From assembly GCA_963757135.1 (NCBI GenBank), contig CAVWQE010000004.1, positions 62,001 through 126,000 of the forward strand: a DNA stretch of 64,000 nt, written 5' to 3'. Below are positions 33,947 through 42,580 of this stretch, in pieces. The stretch's first letter is position 1. Every line of letters begins with the position of its first letter. The stretch is from Gp1-AA145 sp963757135 (GTDB taxonomy: Bacteria; Acidobacteriota; Terriglobia; Terriglobales; Acidobacteriaceae). The notes under the pieces were generated by a model that had not been told where the DNA came from, did no database searches, and saw nothing but the letters and a program-made list of their open reading frames with translations. The position numbers and the translations under genes are program-made.

Positions 33947-34372
33947 TTACCGGGCGGCGGCTGACAAAGGCCGGTATATCAAGCCGATAACAATGCCGAC
34001 GAGCGTCCATTGCACAAATGAGGTCGCCGCCTGTTCCAACGCCAGCCTTCCCCCGATATTGAGGATCACGTAGTTAGTGCCCACGAACACGCAGGCTACA
34101 AAAACTCCGATTAGTGCGCCCAGCCGTACTCCCTCAATCAGCCCATTTCTCCCAGAGCAAAGCCTGGCATAAATCACTGCGACCACAAACGCGCCAACGA
34201 AAGAGAAAACCATACCCAACGGCATATAGCGCATCACCGTATCCGAGGAACGATACACCGCCGAGTAGGGAGCAAAGTCGCTGCGAAAAAGCCACCCTTC
34301 CGTAAAGAAGCCCCACATGTAATAGACCAGCGTAGCCACCAGGGCGGCAACTGCAGCTCTTCCGTAGTTCAC
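33947..34372 (-). CDS. four-helix membrane protein between accB and accC, unknown
   Basis: The 141-residue protein shows four likely transmembrane helices (VAALVATLVYYMWGFF, GMVFSFVGAFVVAVIYA, LGALIGVFVACVFVGTNYVI, WTLVGIVIGLIY) and short loops. It has no recognisable catalytic motif; the topology resembles small DUF1761-like or SPW-like membrane families, but I cannot name one. It starts 25 bases after accB stops and ends 55 bases before accC starts, so it is very probably co-transcribed with the carboxylase genes. Confidence 0.72.
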   Translation of the reverse strand: MNYGRAAVAALVATLVYYMWGFFTEGWLFRSDFAPYSAVYRSSDTVMRYMPLGMVFSFVGAFVVAVIYARLCSGRNGLIEGVRLGALIGVFVACVFVGTNYVILNIGGRLALEQAATSFVQWTLVGIVIGLIYRPLSAAAR

Positions 34373-34397
34373 GAATCCCTCTTGCGGACGCTCACAG

Positions 34398-34883
34398 CTA
34401 TTTGCGCCTTATCGCAAACAGCTCTTGCCCGTACTCAATCGGCTGCCCGTTTTTCACCAGCATTTTTACTATTTCGCCGCCCACGTCGGCTTCGATCTCG
34501 TTCATCAGCTTCATGGCCTCGACGATGCACAATATCTGTCCGGCTTCGACGGTATCTCCGACCTTCACAAACGGCGGCGATCCCGGCGACGGCGACTCGT
34601 AATACGTCCCCACAATTGGCGAATGCACCATGTGCAGCCCTTCTTCCGGCTTTTCGGGCGAATGCACAGCCGCAGGTGCGGGGGCTGGCGGTGTTCCTGC
34701 CGCGATCGGCGAAGCCGCAACTGGCGCCGGATGCACGGTGATGATCCTGTCGGCAGGCGCAGACGCCGCTTCCGGCGTCCCGCGCCTGATCCGTACCTTG
34801 ACGTCACCGCGCTCCAACTCAAACTCGGTGATGTCCTTCTCGATCAGAAACTCAATGAGTTCTCTAAGCTCTTTTTGGTTCAT
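34398..34883 (-). CDS. accB: biotin carboxyl carrier protein of acetyl-CoA carboxylase
   Basis: The 161-residue protein has an N-terminal helical segment (KELRELIEFLIEKDITEFELE), an Ala/Pro-rich flexible linker (residues about 40-75) and a C-terminal biotinyl domain with the biotin-acceptor Lys125 in VEAMKLMNEIEAD, preceded by the thumb-type PIVGTYYESPSPGSPPFV. It shuttles the carboxyl group between AccC and the carboxyltransferase. It follows the M24 peptidase gene by 60 bases, a common bacterial linkage (pepP/Q-accB-accC). Confidence 0.95.
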   Translation of the reverse strand: MNQKELRELIEFLIEKDITEFELERGDVKVRIRRGTPEAASAPADRIITVHPAPVAASPIAAGTPPAPAPAAVHSPEKPEEGLHMVHSPIVGTYYESPSPGSPPFVKVGDTVEAGQILCIVEAMKLMNEIEADVGGEIVKMLVKNGQPIEYGQELFAIRRK

Positions 34884-34943
34884 GCGTTTGGGGCAGGTAA
34901 ATGTCTCACGAATTCGGCCGGATTTCCACTGTCAGATATCGCC

Positions 34944-36041
34944 TCAGACCGAGATCAGATCTTTAGAGCAGGGAGTCAGAATCTCGCAGCCCTTCTCGGT
35001 AACCACAACCGTGTCTTCGATGCGCACACCCCACTTGCCGGGCATATAAACTCCAGGCTCAATCGTAATCACCATACCCGGCCGCAGCAGCTCTTTTTGA
35101 CCCGCAGCTACTCGCGGCGCCTCGTGGATCTCAAGGCCTAGTCCGTGTCCGGTGGAGTGCGTGAAGTGTCTAGCTAAGTTGCTTTTATGCAGCAGCTTAC
35201 GAGCAGCCAGATCGACTTCGCCAACGGTCTTGCCGGGCTGCACAGCCTCCAGCGCTGCCTGCTGGGCGTCCTTGACTGCCTCGTACACTCGGCACGCTTC
35301 CGCCTGAGGGCGGCCCACGTGTACGGTACGGGTCATGTCAGAACAGTAGCCCGCGAGTATAACACCGAAATCACACACCACGAACCCCCTCGCCGGCAGC
35401 CTCGCCTCCGACGCCCGGCCATGAGGCAAGGCTGACCTCGCTCCGCCCGCAATGATCGTCGAGAACGCCATCTGCTCCGCTCCCGCCTCCCGCGCGGCAA
35501 ACTCGAGTTCACCCGCCACCCTCGATTCTGAAGCTCCAGGGCGCACCACTCGCTGCAGGCGTGAAAATAGCCGCACTCCCAAATGACACGCCGCCCGGAT
35601 CAGCCCAATTTCCACCGCATCTTTGATCATCCGCATACGCTCGATCACCGGCGGCGCATTCACCAGTCTCGCCCCGCGCCCCACCGACCGCGCCAGTGTC
35701 TGCCTTTCTGCGACGATCGAGTGCTCTGGCTCGATCCCCACCCGTCTTAGCCCTTTCTGCTTCCCCAACCAGCCCGTCGCTGACGCCAGTGCTGACTTGC
35801 CTTTGAATATCTTGACCTTTGCCGCCTGCACCTCTTCACGCGCCTGTTCGATGTACCGCCCATCTGAAAATAAAAGCGCTCCGCGCTCCGTAATCGCCAG
35901 TACTGCTGCGCTACCCGTGAATCCGCACAAATACCGCACGTTGGGAAGATGAGTCACAATCAACGCATCCAGGCGGATGTCGCTTAGCGACTCCTGTGCC
36001 CGTCTCATCCGTCCGGCATGGTCCATTTTCATCGGAATCAT
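34944..36041 (-). CDS. M24 metallopeptidase, Xaa-Pro aminopeptidase/dipeptidase type
   Basis: The 365-residue pita-bread-fold peptidase has all five metal ligands: Asp in VVCDFGVI, Asp in YCSDMTRTVH, His in HSTGHGLGLEIHE, Glu in VITIEPGVYM and Glu in GVRIEDTVVV. The N-terminal creatinase-like domain (LTHLP-type VTHLPNVRYLCGFTGS) is typical of PepP/PepQ-like enzymes that cleave bonds next to proline. The exact start is uncertain (ATG 36041 or 36032); neither has a strong ribosome binding site. It heads the group with accB and accC, though any link to lipid synthesis is by neighbourhood only. Confidence 0.92.
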   Translation of the reverse strand: MIPMKMDHAGRMRRAQESLSDIRLDALIVTHLPNVRYLCGFTGSAAVLAITERGALLFSDGRYIEQAREEVQAAKVKIFKGKSALASATGWLGKQKGLRRVGIEPEHSIVAERQTLARSVGRGARLVNAPPVIERMRMIKDAVEIGLIRAACHLGVRLFSRLQRVVRPGASESRVAGELEFAAREAGAEQMAFSTIIAGGARSALPHGRASEARLPARGFVVCDFGVILAGYCSDMTRTVHVGRPQAEACRVYEAVKDAQQAALEAVQPGKTVGEVDLAARKLLHKSNLARHFTHSTGHGLGLEIHEAPRVAAGQKELLRPGMVITIEPGVYMPGKWGVRIEDTVVVTEKGCEILTPCSKDLISV

Positions 36042-36282
36042 GATTCTATTTCATTGCTTATCGACAATGTCATTCCCCCCAGTCCGCACTGGGATACCGC
36101 CATTACAATGCTCTCATCTCGCATGGTGGTAAAAGAAAAGCTAATAGGACTCGCGAAACAACCTTTGATTTCTGATTGTTAGGCAAGCCTGAACTGCCGA
36201 TTCTCCATCCCACAACGCGAGTTCCTGCGTTTCAGATACACTAAATGTGAGTTCGCCGCTACCGCGGCATCCCAGAGGACTT

Positions 36283-36531
36283 ATGACACAGGTTGAACCG
36301 TCGAAGGACCGAGAGACCTGCCGCAAGCTGATTACTCTCGGTTATGCTCGCTCAAACCGCGTGCGTCTATATGGCCAGGAAGTGGAACTCATTTCAGACC
36401 CATTTCCGCATCGGGAAGGTGGGATTGCAGTTGAGGTGGCTGGATCCAAAGAGTCGGCTTCACGCACTGTCAGGCTTCCGCTGTCGGTAGTCCAAGTAGC
36501 CAGCAAACAGCCCGAAAAACGTTCGGCCTAA
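36283..36531 (+). CDS. small conserved-looking protein, unknown function
   Basis: The 82-residue soluble protein starts at ATG 36283 with GAGGA just upstream. Charged and hydrophobic residues are well mixed (RKLITLGYARSNRVRLYGQEVELISDPFPHREGGIAVEV), giving a beta-rich prediction, and it ends with a basic tail. No domain is recognised. The clean ribosome binding site, normal composition and lack of a better overlapping frame support it as a real gene. It is divergent from the M24 peptidase and convergent with the pilus operon. Confidence 0.6.
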   Translation: MTQVEPSKDRETCRKLITLGYARSNRVRLYGQEVELISDPFPHREGGIAVEVAGSKESASRTVRLPLSVVQVASKQPEKRSA

Positions 36532-36590
36532 TAAGTCTGACACCGAACAAGGCCTTGATCTTCGGGCAATCCCAGCTGTCTTTCTTTCTT

Positions 36591-36631
36591 CCCAAAAACA
36601 ATCCGCCGGCCCAGGACTTCAGGGTCGGCGG
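36591..36631 (-). terminator. rho-independent terminator of the pilus operon
   Basis: On the minus strand, CCGCCGACCC and GGGCCGGCGG form a ten-pair stem with one wobble around a nine-base loop, followed by ATTGTTTTTGGG. It lies about 30 bases beyond the pilQ stop, so it closes the pilMNOPQ transcript. Confidence 0.85.
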
Positions 36632-36661
36632 CTGCTTTGCTGCTAACTTATTGTCCGCGAA

Positions 36662-38638
36662 CTACCCTTGCACGATTCGCGGGGTTATGAAGAAGATCAG
36701 TTCCTGGTTCGAGGAATTGACCGACTGATGTTTGAACAGGTTACCCAGCCACGGAATGCTTCCGAGCAGTGGGACCTGATTGACGTTCGCCGAGTTTGTA
36801 GTCTGAATAACCCCGCCGATCACTACCGTCCCACCATCCGTTACTAGTACCTGCGTGGTCGCTTGCTGCGTAACCAGGGTCGGGTTATTCAGTACTTGAC
36901 GCGAAAAGTCCGGCGTGGTGTTCTCCACGTCCACGTTAAGGAAGATCGTGTTCTCAACCGTGATCTGCGGAGTCACCGTCAGGCGCAGGAAAGCATCCAC
37001 GTAGGTTGTGGTTGACGGCCCGCCCAGCTGTGACGCGGTCACAACAGGTACCCGCACGCCCTGCTTTACTACCGCTTGAATGTTGTTCTGCGTTACCACG
37101 CGCGGACGAGACAGAATCTTCAGCAAGCCGCGCGACTCCGCCATCGTAAGAATCGCATCCAGTTGCACGCTCCTGCTGATGTTCGCAATTCCAATGCCGC
37201 TCGATGGGCCGGTAGCTCCCAGATTCGAGAACAGTGGAATTTGGGCTAAGGTGGGCCCGATGCCGATTACCGGCGTGCCCGATTGCCCACCCGTACTGCT
37301 GACTCCACCAGCAGAAGTCGCTGCGTTCCCCCAGCCGAAGCCCAGCTGTGTGCCTATGTCGCGAGCGAAGCTGCGTGTCGCAGCCACCACTCGCGCTTCG
37401 ATTTCAACTTCCTGCGTCTTGCGGTCAAGCTGCGTGAGCAGCCGGTCAATCGGAGGAATCACCGAAGGGATGTCATTAATGATCACCGCGTTCGTGCGGT
37501 CATCCGCAACTACGTCGCCGCGCGAACTCAAGAACTTCTTGACCATCGGAATTACATCTTTTGAGTGCGCGTAGCTCAGGAAGCGTGTCACCGAAACTTT
37601 ATCAACTGACAGCGCCTCAGCTTCACGCTGCGCCCGGCGGCCTTCCGCTTCTTTGCGCAGAGTGTCCACTGTTGCGATCCGAAGGACGTTTCCGTCGAGT
37701 TGCCGTGACAACATATTGTTCTTGAGAACGATGTCCAGTGCCTGGTCCCACGGCACGTCATCCAGGACGATCGTCAGATTCCCCTTCACGTCCGGATCAA
37801 GCACAACGTTCAACCCGCTGATCTCGTGAATCAGCCGGAAGAAGTCCTTCAAGTCCACATCTTTCAGGTTCACCGAGACCGGCTCGCCCGTGTACTTCGG
37901 TCCAGATGCAGCCTGCGCAGAATGAATCTTCTGCTCGGCAGCCATGTTCACCGCGGGTTCAATTGTCGGGGCAGGTTGGCTCCCCGCCGAAGCGCCGCCT
38001 CCCTGCGCCTGCATGGATCCGCTCGCCGTCGGCAACAGGTTGCCTTCCGGTCTCTCTACGAACTTTGTAGCCGCATCACTGGCGCGCTCTGAAGGCTCAA
38101 CCGCATCCTTCTTGGCTGCATAGGCGGGCTCGACAACAACCAGGTCCTGCGCCACTTTCACGCTTTCCTGCTTCGGCTCAGGCGCCATCACCGGCGCCGC
38201 AGCGGGAGTGCTGGCCTTTGCTGTTTGAGCAGCAACCGCGCCGCCGTCAAGCTTCAGCGTCAGCTTGTCAGCAGGCCCAGTCACCAGCTCGAACTTGCAC
38301 GGCCGCTCCAGGTCAACCACCACGCGGGTGGTTGCGCTGGCGTCGGTGCCGACGCGAACGCCCTGCACGCCGCTGCTTCCGACTTGAATCCGGCTGACGG
38401 ACGCGCTGGATACGGTGTTGGGCAGGTCCACTACGATCCGCGCCGGTGAAGACAGTGTCTCCACTTTTGGCGTGATCGCGCCCTTGGTTGTCATCTCTAC
38501 ACGGACGCCGTTTTCTCCACGCACCACGCTTACTTTTTCGAGAGCGGCGCGCGCCGTCTCGGTGCCTGGAGTCTGTGCTCCGGCCACCAGTACGATGGCC
38601 AGCAGCGCCGCTATTGTTCCCAACATGTGCTTTCGCAT
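36662..38638 (-). CDS. pilQ: type IV pilus secretin PilQ
   Basis: The 658-residue outer-membrane secretin has a signal peptide (MLGTIAALLAIVLVAGAQ), an AMIN domain (VRVEMTTKGAITPKVETL, RIVVDLPN), a linker, secretin short domain and N domains (ISGLNVVLDPDVKGNLTIVL, LSYAHSKDVIPMVKKFLSSRG) and the C-terminal secretin barrel (SRPRVVTQNNIQAVVKQG, VVIGGVIQTT, PLLGSIPWLGNLFKH). It forms the pilus exit pore. ATG 38638 has GGGGAGACGGGAA just upstream and is chosen over the open frame to 38701. It is last in the operon, 65 bases after pilP. Confidence 0.95.
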   Translation of the reverse strand: MRKHMLGTIAALLAIVLVAGAQTPGTETARAALEKVSVVRGENGVRVEMTTKGAITPKVETLSSPARIVVDLPNTVSSASVSRIQVGSSGVQGVRVGTDASATTRVVVDLERPCKFELVTGPADKLTLKLDGGAVAAQTAKASTPAAAPVMAPEPKQESVKVAQDLVVVEPAYAAKKDAVEPSERASDAATKFVERPEGNLLPTASGSMQAQGGGASAGSQPAPTIEPAVNMAAEQKIHSAQAASGPKYTGEPVSVNLKDVDLKDFFRLIHEISGLNVVLDPDVKGNLTIVLDDVPWDQALDIVLKNNMLSRQLDGNVLRIATVDTLRKEAEGRRAQREAEALSVDKVSVTRFLSYAHSKDVIPMVKKFLSSRGDVVADDRTNAVIINDIPSVIPPIDRLLTQLDRKTQEVEIEARVVAATRSFARDIGTQLGFGWGNAATSAGGVSSTGGQSGTPVIGIGPTLAQIPLFSNLGATGPSSGIGIANISRSVQLDAILTMAESRGLLKILSRPRVVTQNNIQAVVKQGVRVPVVTASQLGGPSTTTYVDAFLRLTVTPQITVENTIFLNVDVENTTPDFSRQVLNNPTLVTQQATTQVLVTDGGTVVIGGVIQTTNSANVNQVPLLGSIPWLGNLFKHQSVNSSNQELIFFITPRIVQG

Positions 38639-38703
38639 TTCCCGTCTCCCCGCCTCTGATCTGCTCGAACCGCGATTCGTGTCTTTACGATCCGGCCTCA
38701 TGT

Positions 38704-39570
38704 TTACGCTACCGGCCGGTTGATAGTTTTGGTGATGTCACGCGTCAATGACTTGCCTAATTTGTCGTGGAACGTCTCTTTGAACACGATTGAATCACCT
38801 GTGATCTTCACCACGTACCCGTTGAATACCGGATCGTTCTCCCTCAGAAAATATGCCTTCGCCGCAGCATTAACGACCACCGCAATCATTCCGTTATCGG
38901 ATCTCACGACGCCTCGAAGAGCTATCTGATCGATCGCCAGGCAACGTTTCCCCGAGCTGCACCCGGAGCCGACTGCACTCATGGTGACCACCGGGCTGAT
39001 GAACGGATCTCTGCGCCCGGATTGTCCCACTGGCTTCACGAATGATGTCGCCAGCGGTTTCTTCCGTTCTGAAGTCTTGTCCACCGCAACCACTTTGGCC
39101 GATTCCGCCTTCATAGCCGGAGTCGATTGGCCGTTCGTCTTTGCCGACTTGAACGGATCAGCTTTCGTCATCGGCGCCGCTTTGGTGGTTCCATTGGTCT
39201 GCGGAGACTTGGCCACCACTGCCTGGCGGGCAGCCGGAGCGGAACCCTGGGCCTTCACCGCAGGAACCGCAACTGCCACCGGCTTCACTGCCTGTACTGC
39301 AGCTGTGGGCTTTGCTGTGGCCTTGGCCTGCACTGTCGAAGGCTTCACTGCCACCGCGACCGGCTTCGCCACCACTACTGCCCGCTTTGACGCGGTCACC
39401 GCAACCACCTTCACCGTGGTAGGCGAGGGCTTTGCAGCCGCCCCTGTGGCCTGTGTTGACGCACTGGCTTTGACTGCGGTCTGTACGTTCTTCTGCATCA
39501 CCGCGGGGTTTTGCGCGACTGCGCTCGCCCCCAACGCCAACCACAACGAGATTGTTAGAGTGCGCTTCAT
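38704..39570 (-). CDS. pilP: PilP-like pilus assembly protein with long Ala/Lys/Val linker
   Basis: The 288-residue protein has a signal peptide (LTISLWLALGASAVAQ), a low-complexity Ala/Val/Lys/Pro/Thr-rich region from about 20 to 165, and a C-terminal PilP-type domain (GRRDPFISPV, IDQIALRGVVRSDNGMIAVVV, GYVVKITGDSIVFKE). PilP links the inner-membrane PilMNO platform to the PilQ secretin. Usual PilP is about 170 residues, so the linker is clearly expanded and could span a thick periplasm. There is no lipobox Cys at the signal end, unlike PilP lipoproteins. It starts directly at the pilO stop. Confidence 0.88.
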   Translation of the reverse strand: MKRTLTISLWLALGASAVAQNPAVMQKNVQTAVKASASTQATGAAAKPSPTTVKVVAVTASKRAVVVAKPVAVAVKPSTVQAKATAKPTAAVQAVKPVAVAVPAVKAQGSAPAARQAVVAKSPQTNGTTKAAPMTKADPFKSAKTNGQSTPAMKAESAKVVAVDKTSERKKPLATSFVKPVGQSGRRDPFISPVVTMSAVGSGCSSGKRCLAIDQIALRGVVRSDNGMIAVVVNAAAKAYFLRENDPVFNGYVVKITGDSIVFKETFHDKLGKSLTRDITKTINRPVA

Positions 39571-40203
39571 TTATGTCCTGCCTTTGGCCTTCGCCGCGGT
39601 AACCGCCGGCGGGGGCGCATCATGGCTGAAAAATGTGGTGGCCGTACACGTCGCGACCACGCTCTCGTTCGGCGCGTACTGATAGGTGTGCTTCACCTTC
39701 GCTTCCGAACCCTTCTTGGGCGTGGCTACCATCAGGTTCCCGACATTGACGATCCGTTCCAGCTTCGAGACCTGGTCGAAGAACGACAGCATCGAGTAGT
39801 AGGGCCCGTCAATCTCGATCTGGAACGGAACTTCCGAATAGAATTCTTTGCTGTTAACCGGGTCAGCCGTGTAGCGCCGCAACTCCACTCCCGCCTTCAC
39901 CGCCTCTGCATCCAGCATCGTCATGAAATTCGGGACTTCCTTCTCATCGGGTACAATTCGCCGCTCGATCTCGAGCTGCTGTTGCAAGTTCGCAATCTGC
40001 CGGTCAATGTCCGCCAGTTTGCTGCGGTAGGGTTCCAGCTGCGCGTTTTCCTGCAGCTTGTCGGTCAACGCTTTTTGGGCAGTGGCGTTGGCTTCACGCT
40101 GAGTCTTGAAGTAGGTAAAGAACAGGGCCGTGCTCACCAGCACTGCCGCTCCCAGCGCCAGGCCCCACTGCTTTGCTCCCGATATTTCGCTTAAATTCGC
40201 CAT
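39571..40203 (-). CDS. pilO: pilus inner-membrane platform protein PilO
   Basis: The 210-residue bitopic protein has one N-terminal membrane helix (WGLALGAAVLVSTALFFTYF), a coiled coil (ALTDKLQENAQLEPYRSKLADIDRQI split across two helices) and a ferredoxin-like C-terminal domain (VPFQIEIDGPYYSMLSFFDQ, RIVNVGNLMVATP) as in PilO. It forms a dimer with PilN that aligns the pilus machine. It lies 12 bases after pilN and abuts pilP. Family assignment is firm from order and topology. Confidence 0.92.
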   Translation of the reverse strand: MANLSEISGAKQWGLALGAAVLVSTALFFTYFKTQREANATAQKALTDKLQENAQLEPYRSKLADIDRQIANLQQQLEIERRIVPDEKEVPNFMTMLDAEAVKAGVELRRYTADPVNSKEFYSEVPFQIEIDGPYYSMLSFFDQVSKLERIVNVGNLMVATPKKGSEAKVKHTYQYAPNESVVATCTATTFFSHDAPPPAVTAAKAKGRT

Positions 40204-40215
40204 AGTGAGTCCGCC

Positions 40216-40803
40216 TTACGACTTCTTCTCGCAGGTCAGGGTGAACTGGAACGCCTGCATGTCCTTTACTTGCTCATCCTGGTAGGTTTCTTTGATCTCA
40301 ATGTTTTTGAAGTACCCGGTCTTCTGCAGGTTCGCGATCAAGTTCGCCACGGCATCCGTGCTTAGCGCCGTCCCTTCGATCGAGATGTTGGCTCCCTGGT
40401 CCTTCATCGTGTTCAACCACACCGCTTCAGTTCCATTCACGGTGCTGCCAACAGTATTCAGCAGATCCACCGGATAACCGTTTTGGGCCTTGCGCAACTG
40501 GTCAATCACATCCACGCGGCGCTTGTAGTTGTCGGCCTCTTTCTGGCGCTCCAGATATTTCGCTTTCACGCCGGAAAGCTCGAGGTTGGTTTGCTGCGCC
40601 ACTTTCATCTTGGCGGCAATGTCCTGCGCCTGACGGTCCAGGCGGAACCAGGTGAAGCCGTTGATGGCAATCGTCAGTGCGACCGCCACCAGCACTTTCA
40701 CCATCGGTGATCCGACATCGCCGATCTCGATCGCCGGTGCCGGCGGCGCTCCGGGGCGCCGGTTTTTCGATTTGGATGTGCCCAGCAGATTGATTCGGAT
40801 CAT
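40216..40803 (-). CDS. pilN: pilus inner-membrane platform protein PilN
   Basis: The 195-residue protein begins MIRINLLG, the conserved PilN cytoplasmic tail that docks into the PilM groove, followed by a membrane helix (VKVLVAVALTIAINGFTWF), a coiled coil (AKMKVAQQTNLELSGVKAKY) and a ferredoxin-like C-terminal domain (ISIEGTALSTDAVANLIANL). A longer than usual stretch (residues 10-30, Pro-rich) separates the tail from the helix. The start overlaps the pilM stop by four bases, so translation is coupled to its partner. Confidence 0.93.
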   Translation of the reverse strand: MIRINLLGTSKSKNRRPGAPPAPAIEIGDVGSPMVKVLVAVALTIAINGFTWFRLDRQAQDIAAKMKVAQQTNLELSGVKAKYLERQKEADNYKRRVDVIDQLRKAQNGYPVDLLNTVGSTVNGTEAVWLNTMKDQGANISIEGTALSTDAVANLIANLQKTGYFKNIEIKETYQDEQVKDMQAFQFTLTCEKKS

Positions 40804-41855
40804 AGTTCTTCAAAGCTCCTCAGGGCTAAGCCAACCGCAACTGCCAACTGGCCCGCATTGCCCTCGATCAACTCCATCCCCATTCCCTCCGTCGGCGGCG
40901 CAATCCGTTGAAACGGATTCAGTATCTCCACCGGCAGCGAGAACTCCTGCCGCAGCGCTTCCAGCAATCCCGGCACCTTCGATGAACCGCCCGCCACCAG
41001 GATCTTCTCGATGTGCTCGCCGGCTGCACTGGCTCGGAAGAAGTCGAACGTCTTCTGAATTTCCAACACGATGATCTCGGTCACCTGCTGCAGGATCGGC
41101 GTCTTGGCGTCTTCGCTCACCGTTCCCACTTTGTGCCCCAGCTTCAACGCTTCCGCGTCCTCGAAGCTCAGGTCCAGTTCCTTCTGCAGCGAGTCGGTGT
41201 ACTGATGTCCGCCTACGCTGACATCGCGCGGGAACAACGGCGTCGTTCCCTTCACGATATTGATGTTCATCACGCTCGCCCCAAGGTTCAGCAAAGCCAC
41301 CACCTGGTTCGGCGATGGCTCGTAATTGAACTCGTAACAGTTCTGCAAAGCCAGCGCGTCAATGTCCACAATAGCCGGAGTTTTGCCGGCCATCGAGAGT
41401 ACGTTGGTGTAGTTCAGAATCTTGTCCTTCTTGACGGCGACCAGGAGAACGTCCATCTGCGGCTGGCCTTCGTCTTCAGAGAGGATCTGGTAATCCAGGT
41501 TCACGTCGGCTAGATCGAACGGAATGTGTTGCGCGGCTTCCTTTTCGATCGTCTCCGCCAGTTCGGCATCGCTCATTGCCGGAAGTGAGATCTTCTTCAC
41601 GATCACCGAGTGACCGCTCACCGCCGTGGCCACCGCTTTTGTCTTGATCGCATTTTCCGAGAACAGCTTTGAGATCGCGCTCGAAACCGTGCCCGAGTCC
41701 ACAATCATCGAGTCCACGACAATGTCGGGAGCCAGCATTTCCAGGCCCAGGTGCGCGACTTCAATGCCTCCGCGCCCTTTCTTCAGTTCAACGGCCTTGA
41801 TGCTCGAAGAGCCTACGTCCAGGCCAACGATTGATTTCGATCCAAATCCAAACAT
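40800..41855 (-). CDS. pilM: actin-like pilus assembly ATPase PilM
   Basis: The 351-residue protein shows the actin-fold signatures VGLDVGSSSIKAVEL (phosphate 1), ALLNLGASVMNINIVKG (phosphate 2) and KILVAGGSSKVPGLLEAL (adenosine), matching PilM/FtsA-type proteins. It sits on the cytoplasmic side and binds the N-terminal tail of PilN. It follows a helix-turn-helix gene by 12 bases and overlaps pilN by four. Full length, no anomalies. Confidence 0.95.
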   Translation of the reverse strand: MFGFGSKSIVGLDVGSSSIKAVELKKGRGGIEVAHLGLEMLAPDIVVDSMIVDSGTVSSAISKLFSENAIKTKAVATAVSGHSVIVKKISLPAMSDAELAETIEKEAAQHIPFDLADVNLDYQILSEDEGQPQMDVLLVAVKKDKILNYTNVLSMAGKTPAIVDIDALALQNCYEFNYEPSPNQVVALLNLGASVMNINIVKGTTPLFPRDVSVGGHQYTDSLQKELDLSFEDAEALKLGHKVGTVSEDAKTPILQQVTEIIVLEIQKTFDFFRASAAGEHIEKILVAGGSSKVPGLLEALRQEFSLPVEILNPFQRIAPPTEGMGMELIEGNAGQLAVAVGLALRSFEEL

Positions 41856-41867
41856 GTGTGCCCGCCT

Positions 41868-42098
41868 TTACGTGGCAGCTTGTGTCGCCGCCTTCGCTTT
41901 CTTCGCCTTCTTCGCTTCCATCTCGCTGGACTGCTCTTCCATCCACTGGTCGAGCCTTGACTTCTTAAACCGCCACCGGTTGCCCAGCTTGAACGCCGGA
42001 ATCTTCTGCTCGTTGACGTACTTGTATAGCGTGTCCGGGCTCACGCCCAGATACTGCGACGCCTGGCGAATATTCATTACTTCGCGTGGATCAGCCAT
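41868..42098 (-). CDS. excisionase/MerR-like helix-turn-helix DNA-binding protein heading the pil operon
   Basis: The 76-residue protein has a compact winged helix of the HTH_17 (excisionase-like) type: VMNIRQASQYLGVSPDTLYKY then VNEQKIPAFKLGNRWRFKKS, and a Lys/Ala-rich tail (EAKKAKKAKAATQA). Start ATG 42098 has AAAGGG six bases upstream, better placed than ATG 42104. It is 12 bases from pilM, so it is the first gene of the pilus transcript and could autoregulate it. Such HTH genes are common as orphans; a direct role on pil is inferred from position. Confidence 0.83.
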   Translation of the reverse strand: MADPREVMNIRQASQYLGVSPDTLYKYVNEQKIPAFKLGNRWRFKKSRLDQWMEEQSSEMEAKKAKKAKAATQAAT

Positions 42099-42580
42099 AG
42101 TCATCCCTTTCCACAGATTGTTTGGTCCTGCCATGCCCACCTTGCAGGACTTCTTTGGGAGAAGAATCCGCCAGAAAACCTCATCTGCCGGATTTAAGTG
42201 GACTGAGCATATATCAACCCCTCGGCACCGGAGGTCAAGCCGAATCTCCGTGTTTTACCCCGTTTTATGCCTGTTTTCTGGAATTGGCTTAGTGAGGGGA
42301 TGCAACAGCTAACCACATATAGTGGTTTTAGTCCATCGCTACCCTATTTGAAGGGGTAGTTACGCACAAGGTGCACCGATATCAGGCCAACAGATAACCG
42401 AAGTGCAATGCACGGTACTAAGGTTGGTGTACGCGGGATCGCCCGGCGAATGCAGAACTTAGAAGGGAGAATTCAGAAGTTAACCCAGCAAACCAATGGC
42501 GGCACCCCACCCTTCGCGCGTTTTTGGCGAAGGAGTGGGGACTTTAACCGACCTGACAGCTGATCGCTGATGGCTGAATG
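42099..42580. other. intergenic region upstream of the pilus operon
   Basis: No gene is seen in these 482 bases. The hairpin CTACCC...GGGGTAG lies around 42341-42359, a CCCCACCC palindrome at 42505-42540, and a heptad-like CTGATGG/CTGAATG tract at 42551-42583. The pil promoter presumably lies in the half nearest 42099-42300, where the sequence is more AT-rich, but no convincing -35/-10 or sigma-54 site was found. Confidence 0.5.
42505..42540. repeat. CCCCACCC palindrome, intergenic copy
   Basis: CCCCACCCTTCGCGCG and CGAAGGAGTGGGG form arms around TTTTTGG. It is an intergenic relative of the three copies inside nnr, about 15 kb away. Confidence 0.7.

Noticed and set aside
38981..39682. Long plus-strand open frame opposite pilP/pilO
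   Set aside because: Ala/Thr-rich mirror of the low-complexity PilP linker; the minus-strand pil genes explain the region.
39622..40194. Plus-strand frame of about 190 codons opposite pilO
   Set aside because: Codon-bias shadow of pilO; no domain content.
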